NCBI RefSeq assembly: GCF_963576615.1
Contig: NC_088711.1
Coordinates: 57,082,248-57,146,247 of the forward strand
Length of the DNA stretch: 64,000 nucleotides
Direction of reading: 5' to 3'
Source of the DNA: Watersipora subatra
Lineage: Eukaryota; Bryozoa; Gymnolaemata; Cheilostomatida; Watersiporidae
Shown here: in pieces, positions 60,369 to 64,000 of the stretch
Position numbering within the stretch: the stretch's first letter is position 1
Layout of the letters: the number at the start of each line of letters is the position of its first letter
Notes under the pieces: generated by a model
What the model saw: only the letters and a program-made list of their open reading frames with translations
Databases searched by the model: none
Told to the model about the DNA's origin: nothing
Translations under genes and position numbers: made by a program

Positions 60369-62562
60369 TTTGCAAAGAAAGAAAATTTGTTAGCAGCGTA
60401 GATACTTAGTAATAAAGGGGGCGAGTACTGTAAATAAAAAAATATTTGTTAGGATATGCAACTAAGGTCATTCAAACTATCTTCTGTAGCCTTTGATCTT
60501 TAATATTTATTCCTTTTCCTCCGAAAGTGCGGCAGCCTATCGTTGAACTTTCTGGTTTTGCGGAAGCTCATGCCTAAAACGTGTTATAAACCCACGGCGA
60601 AAGATATGTACATTATATGTACAACATTATATGTACATGTATAAGCCATCCATTCCAGGCGAACTAAAGCATTAGCCAAATGCATGTAATACGGTAGCAA
60701 TCGCAAGTTTTTGTCCTAAGCTACACATTTTTATTAGCACAATCGCAAATTCATTTAGTCCAAGTCTCTACCTAGTTGTAGAATGTAAAATTCATACAAC
60801 AGCGTAAGTTAAAGTTTTACCCTACAATTGCGGTTATTAAATGAAAGACCTTTTTTCTTCGGATATTCGTAGAAAGGGAGGCAGTCATTCAAAGTACGTA
60901 GTTTTATTAAAAATCATCTAATGTTATTAAGTATCAAATACGCTTCACTTGATTATTCTGGTGTGGTTGCATCTCCCCCTAGTTTCTTGAGTTTGTACAT
61001 TGGTTTGCAACCCAAGTTCCAGAACGTAACTTTTTTAAACGATTTAGGCGTGTTTGTACGATAGTTTAGTGAAAAACTGAGCTGAATAGAAAGTGATACT
61101 TATCAAATATATATTTAGCCATGAATGCATATGAGAAATAACGCACTTGCACTTTTTGCACTTTGCCCTCCAACGTCTATGATATGAAAATATCCACATG
61201 AAAATCTTTCATCATTTTTTTAAAGTGGCCAAGCGCCCATTTTTAGGTGTTTTAACTGCAACAGCTAATTTTATGTTTTAAATGCAACACTGATATTAAG
61301 CTACTGTCTGTTGTAACAAGCTTATTGAGCTGGCATATTTGTTGAAAGACATTACTTGAAAACTACTATCATGTTGTTATTAACATCCTTTAGCATCTAA
61401 ATTCTAGTCTACTGTGGTTGGCTGTTAAAACTTTTTCAAGTTTTATTTTCACCAACAGCATACTATAATTTACATTAAGATTAAGAAGTAAACAGCAAAA
61501 AAGAAAATACACTAAAGGTGAAATTTCAATCAAAGGGACATTTGAGTTTTCACATTATAAACCTTTTTATAAGCCTTTGTGAAACACTAGGGTTTTAAAT
61601 GCACGCTTTATAATAATCACTTTACTGACAATTAGTGTTTGCTAGAGAGTATTGTTGTTCAAAGATAAATGACGAAAATTAGCAACATCCAAAAAGTAAA
61701 TTTTTGTGTTAATTGCATCATTAACTTGCATTCTTAAAAGTATTAAACCATCGCTTGTTTCCACAATTTGTAGCATTTGATACAATATATTGAATATTTG
61801 CATCGACGACTTTTCTCTTTTTTATGATCAATCTCACTGGTTTTTCACAAACCATGATTGCGGTAATTTTACAACAAGTGGATGGGGACTGCACATTTTC
61901 AACGTTCATTTACAATGATTTGCGTATTTTTTCTAAGCAGCGAAGTCTATTCTGCAAAGTAAAACTATTAACAAATATTTTGTACATCTACAATAAGGCA
62001 AAACAACAACATAGTTTTACTTTAAAAAGCGGATCTACCTGGTCGTCGTCTATCCTGTACGTAGGGGTCAAGGTTAGGATAAAAGATAACTTCTGACGGT
62101 ACTCCAACTCGTGATATTTAGATTGGTAGACCGACACTGTAACACCTGCACCAATCCATTGCTTTTGTTTTTATGAACAATTGCGCAGCTATCCCACTTT
62201 CCATTTTGTTGATACATCTAACGATCTATTACAACAAACTATAATGTCGCGAAAGTTATATATATATAACACTATACAGAAGGCGTTTTTCTTATGCTGA
62301 TGACCATGACTAATGCTACTGATCAATATTGGGCAGACTTGATGCTAAAAGTATATAGGCCTATATATCCTGTCAAATCAAAGGGTTTCAAGCTTTCTCA
62401 AAATTTGGTTCCTGCAGTAAAAAGATAATGGCATGTTTGTGCTTGTGAGAATGTCTATGGCTAAAATATTGTTGTAATGTTACACGCTGTAGCAGCTAAT
62501 TGAAAGTACTGTATTTGTCTTACAGAGAGCGATAGTGAATTGTTTTCATTTGGTAAACATCA
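60369..62562. promoter_or_regulatory. Divergent intergenic region between RPSA and the right-edge gene
   Basis: About 2.2 kb of AT-rich sequence between the RPSA TOP start and the ATG at 62563. It must contain the RPSA promoter and probably that of the neighbour. I see no TATA box at a convincing position for RPSA, as is usual for TOP genes. Confidence 0.4.
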
Positions 62563-63527
62563 ATGCCTCGTAAGAGCAAGTCAAAAGAGCACCAATTAAC
62601 GAAAACTGCTAAAAAAAACCAAGGTGAGTAGCATTTACTTCAGCAACGATGAGAATGCTGGAATATGTGAGAAATGCTTTCTCCACCAACTTGCACCTGT
62701 TCCATAATTACGTCTAATTGAACGCCATGGCTTCAATTCTTCTTCTGCACTGCTGAACCAGTCGATATTAGCATCCAAACAATTTTTCTGTGGAGCAAAA
62801 CTTTCACGTGCTGCATTTAGCACTAATGCAACGCGTAAAAGTTTTGCTCACAATAAACGTAACCTTTGGTCCAGAACTTGCGAACCGGTTTTTATATGCA
62901 TGTCCCTGGAAGTATTAAGACCGCGTTAAACAAGCACCTACTATTAGCCTGAGATAGTAGTTATTGCTATGGCGTTCCTTTCCAATTTCCATCTACCATC
63001 GTAAATTTAAGCTGTTTTTTCATATATATGTAGGCTAATTCGAAGTAGAAAGACCGCGTTAAACAGAGAGCTACAACTAGCCTGAGACCGTTATTTATTA
63101 TTTATTATTGGTGTTGCTTTCAAAGTTTTAACGAAAAAAATTGAAAGCTTTTGAGTTGGACAATGAGAGAATTAAGTTCATTAAATTAACTGTTATTGAT
63201 ATAAACGATTCATTATTAATACGATTTTGTGTACACTTTTCTACTGATCAGTTGATAATATGGGTTTGGAAAGATCAAATAATGTCAAAGTGGCAGTCAA
63301 TTGGAAGTGGCGTTCAATTGGAGAATGGCGGTCTATTTTTCAACCCTTCTCTCATGGTGGTGGTGAATTGGAGGTGGCGTTCAATTAGAGGTTTTACGGT
63401 ATGTATTTAGTCTAGTTGATTCAAGCTGTGATACTTTTTTTTACTTTGGTGTGCAGGTACCAAAAGCACAGATGGTAATAATGTAAAGGGTGACTCAAAG
63501 TTCACAGTAGAAGATGTCCTTAAAAAG
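62563..63527 (+). CDS. 5' part of a gene, possibly an Acl4-like TPR protein (runs off right edge)
   Basis: Two exons: 62563-62623 (ATG, phase 1 out, donor GTGAGT) and 63457-63527 (acceptor gtgcag, phase 0 out, donor GTAAGG). They encode a very basic N terminus (MPRKSKSKEHQ, then a Lys-rich stretch) followed by SKFTVEDVLKK. A Lys-rich start and an S-K-F-T-[VI]-E-x-[VL]-L-x-K motif resemble my memory of Acl4-type TPR proteins (RPL4 assembly chaperone in yeast), but only 43 residues are visible, so the function is tentative. An acceptor-like ttacag at 62520-62525 suggests a separate 5'UTR exon. The intron contains part of a CCGTAAAACC transposon. Confidence 0.55.
62640..63399. mobile_element. 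CCGTAAAACC-ended transposon, copy 2, truncated
   Basis: The right end at 63399, followed by TA, is the complement of CCGTAAAACCTCTAATTGA. Inward it matches copy 1 in opposite orientation, including the GCCACTTCCAATTGA subrepeats and the peptide NCLDANIDWFSSAEEELK (minus strand, about 62690-62820). The other terminus was not found. It lies in the intron of the gene starting at 62563. Confidence 0.55.
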
Positions 63528-64000
63528 GTAAGGCCGTTTATCAAACTATAGAGTTTACTGTTGCTTAATAAATAAACTAGGCTGCTCCAGCAAACAAATA
63601 TTCTCTTTGGCAGTCATACTTCTTTTTTCCCTCTTTGCTCTATCTGCCATGAAGTTAAAATATGACTGGAAACTTAAAACATTCATAGGAAAGCTCATTC
63701 AACCTCGTTTGTTTTTTAGTATTTAGCTGGACATTTGTGGACTAGTTAACTAGCTTTGGAAATGAACAGTGGTGAAGGCTAGCATTACCTTCATTCTTGA
63801 GGAAAAGTGTGGACATCTTAACTGGTTTCACTGTCTGTCCTAGCTAACCGATTCTCAATTTACAGATGATAACATAGCTTAATCTTTTTAGAAATGCTCT
63901 TTAGGATAGTAAGACTCCCTTTGACCCCTTTTTTATTTTTTGACATTATTTGTAAATCATTGTTGTGAATGTGAGGCCACTCACCTAAAATTGCGAAGGA

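Overview
The window is nuclear DNA from an invertebrate animal. It is AT-rich, has spliceosomal GT-AG introns, is dense in decayed DNA transposons and minisatellites, and carries a spliced ribosomal protein gene with animal-type architecture. The RPSA protein has the animal acidic/tryptophan tail. A lophotrochozoan (for example mollusc or bryozoan) seems most likely, but nothing here fixes the phylum. Most coding sequence is in short exons, so it had to be found from splice sites, reading phase and continuity of the protein.

From 596 to 46818 on the plus strand I reconstruct one large gene that enters from the left edge. Twenty-three exons (one an 18-base candidate micro-exon) join with matching phases into one open frame of 4,866 nt (about 1,621 residues plus stop). 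It has a Ser/Lys-rich low-complexity N-terminal part, four C2H2 fingers of U1/matrin type, a long RS/SR-rich block and a conserved-looking C-terminal exon. I do not recognise a named orthologue. A nuclear RNA-processing or RNA-binding role is inferred from domain composition. Its introns hold a 30-bp minisatellite (about 100 copies), a 23-bp minisatellite inside a Tigger-like transposon, several other tandem arrays, MITEs of at least four superfamilies, and an inverted copy of finger exon 8.

From 46819 to 58316 there is no convincing host gene. This interval is a nest of transposons: a non-autonomous element with CCGTAAAACC ends, a 2.8-kb P-type element with an exact 8-bp target duplication that contains a Tigger-like element, and Helitron-like/tRNA-containing repeats that were themselves interrupted.

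From 58317 to 60368 on the minus strand lies a complete RPSA (40S ribosomal protein SA, uS2) gene. It has four coding exons, an upstream 5'UTR exon starting with a TOP tract, and a poly(A) signal. Three of its introns contain box C/D snoRNA candidates, two of which share a guide complementary to a conserved block of 18S rRNA. Divergent from it, 2.2 kb away, the first two coding exons of another plus-strand gene (62563 onward) run off the right edge. It starts like an Acl4-type TPR protein, but that is tentative.
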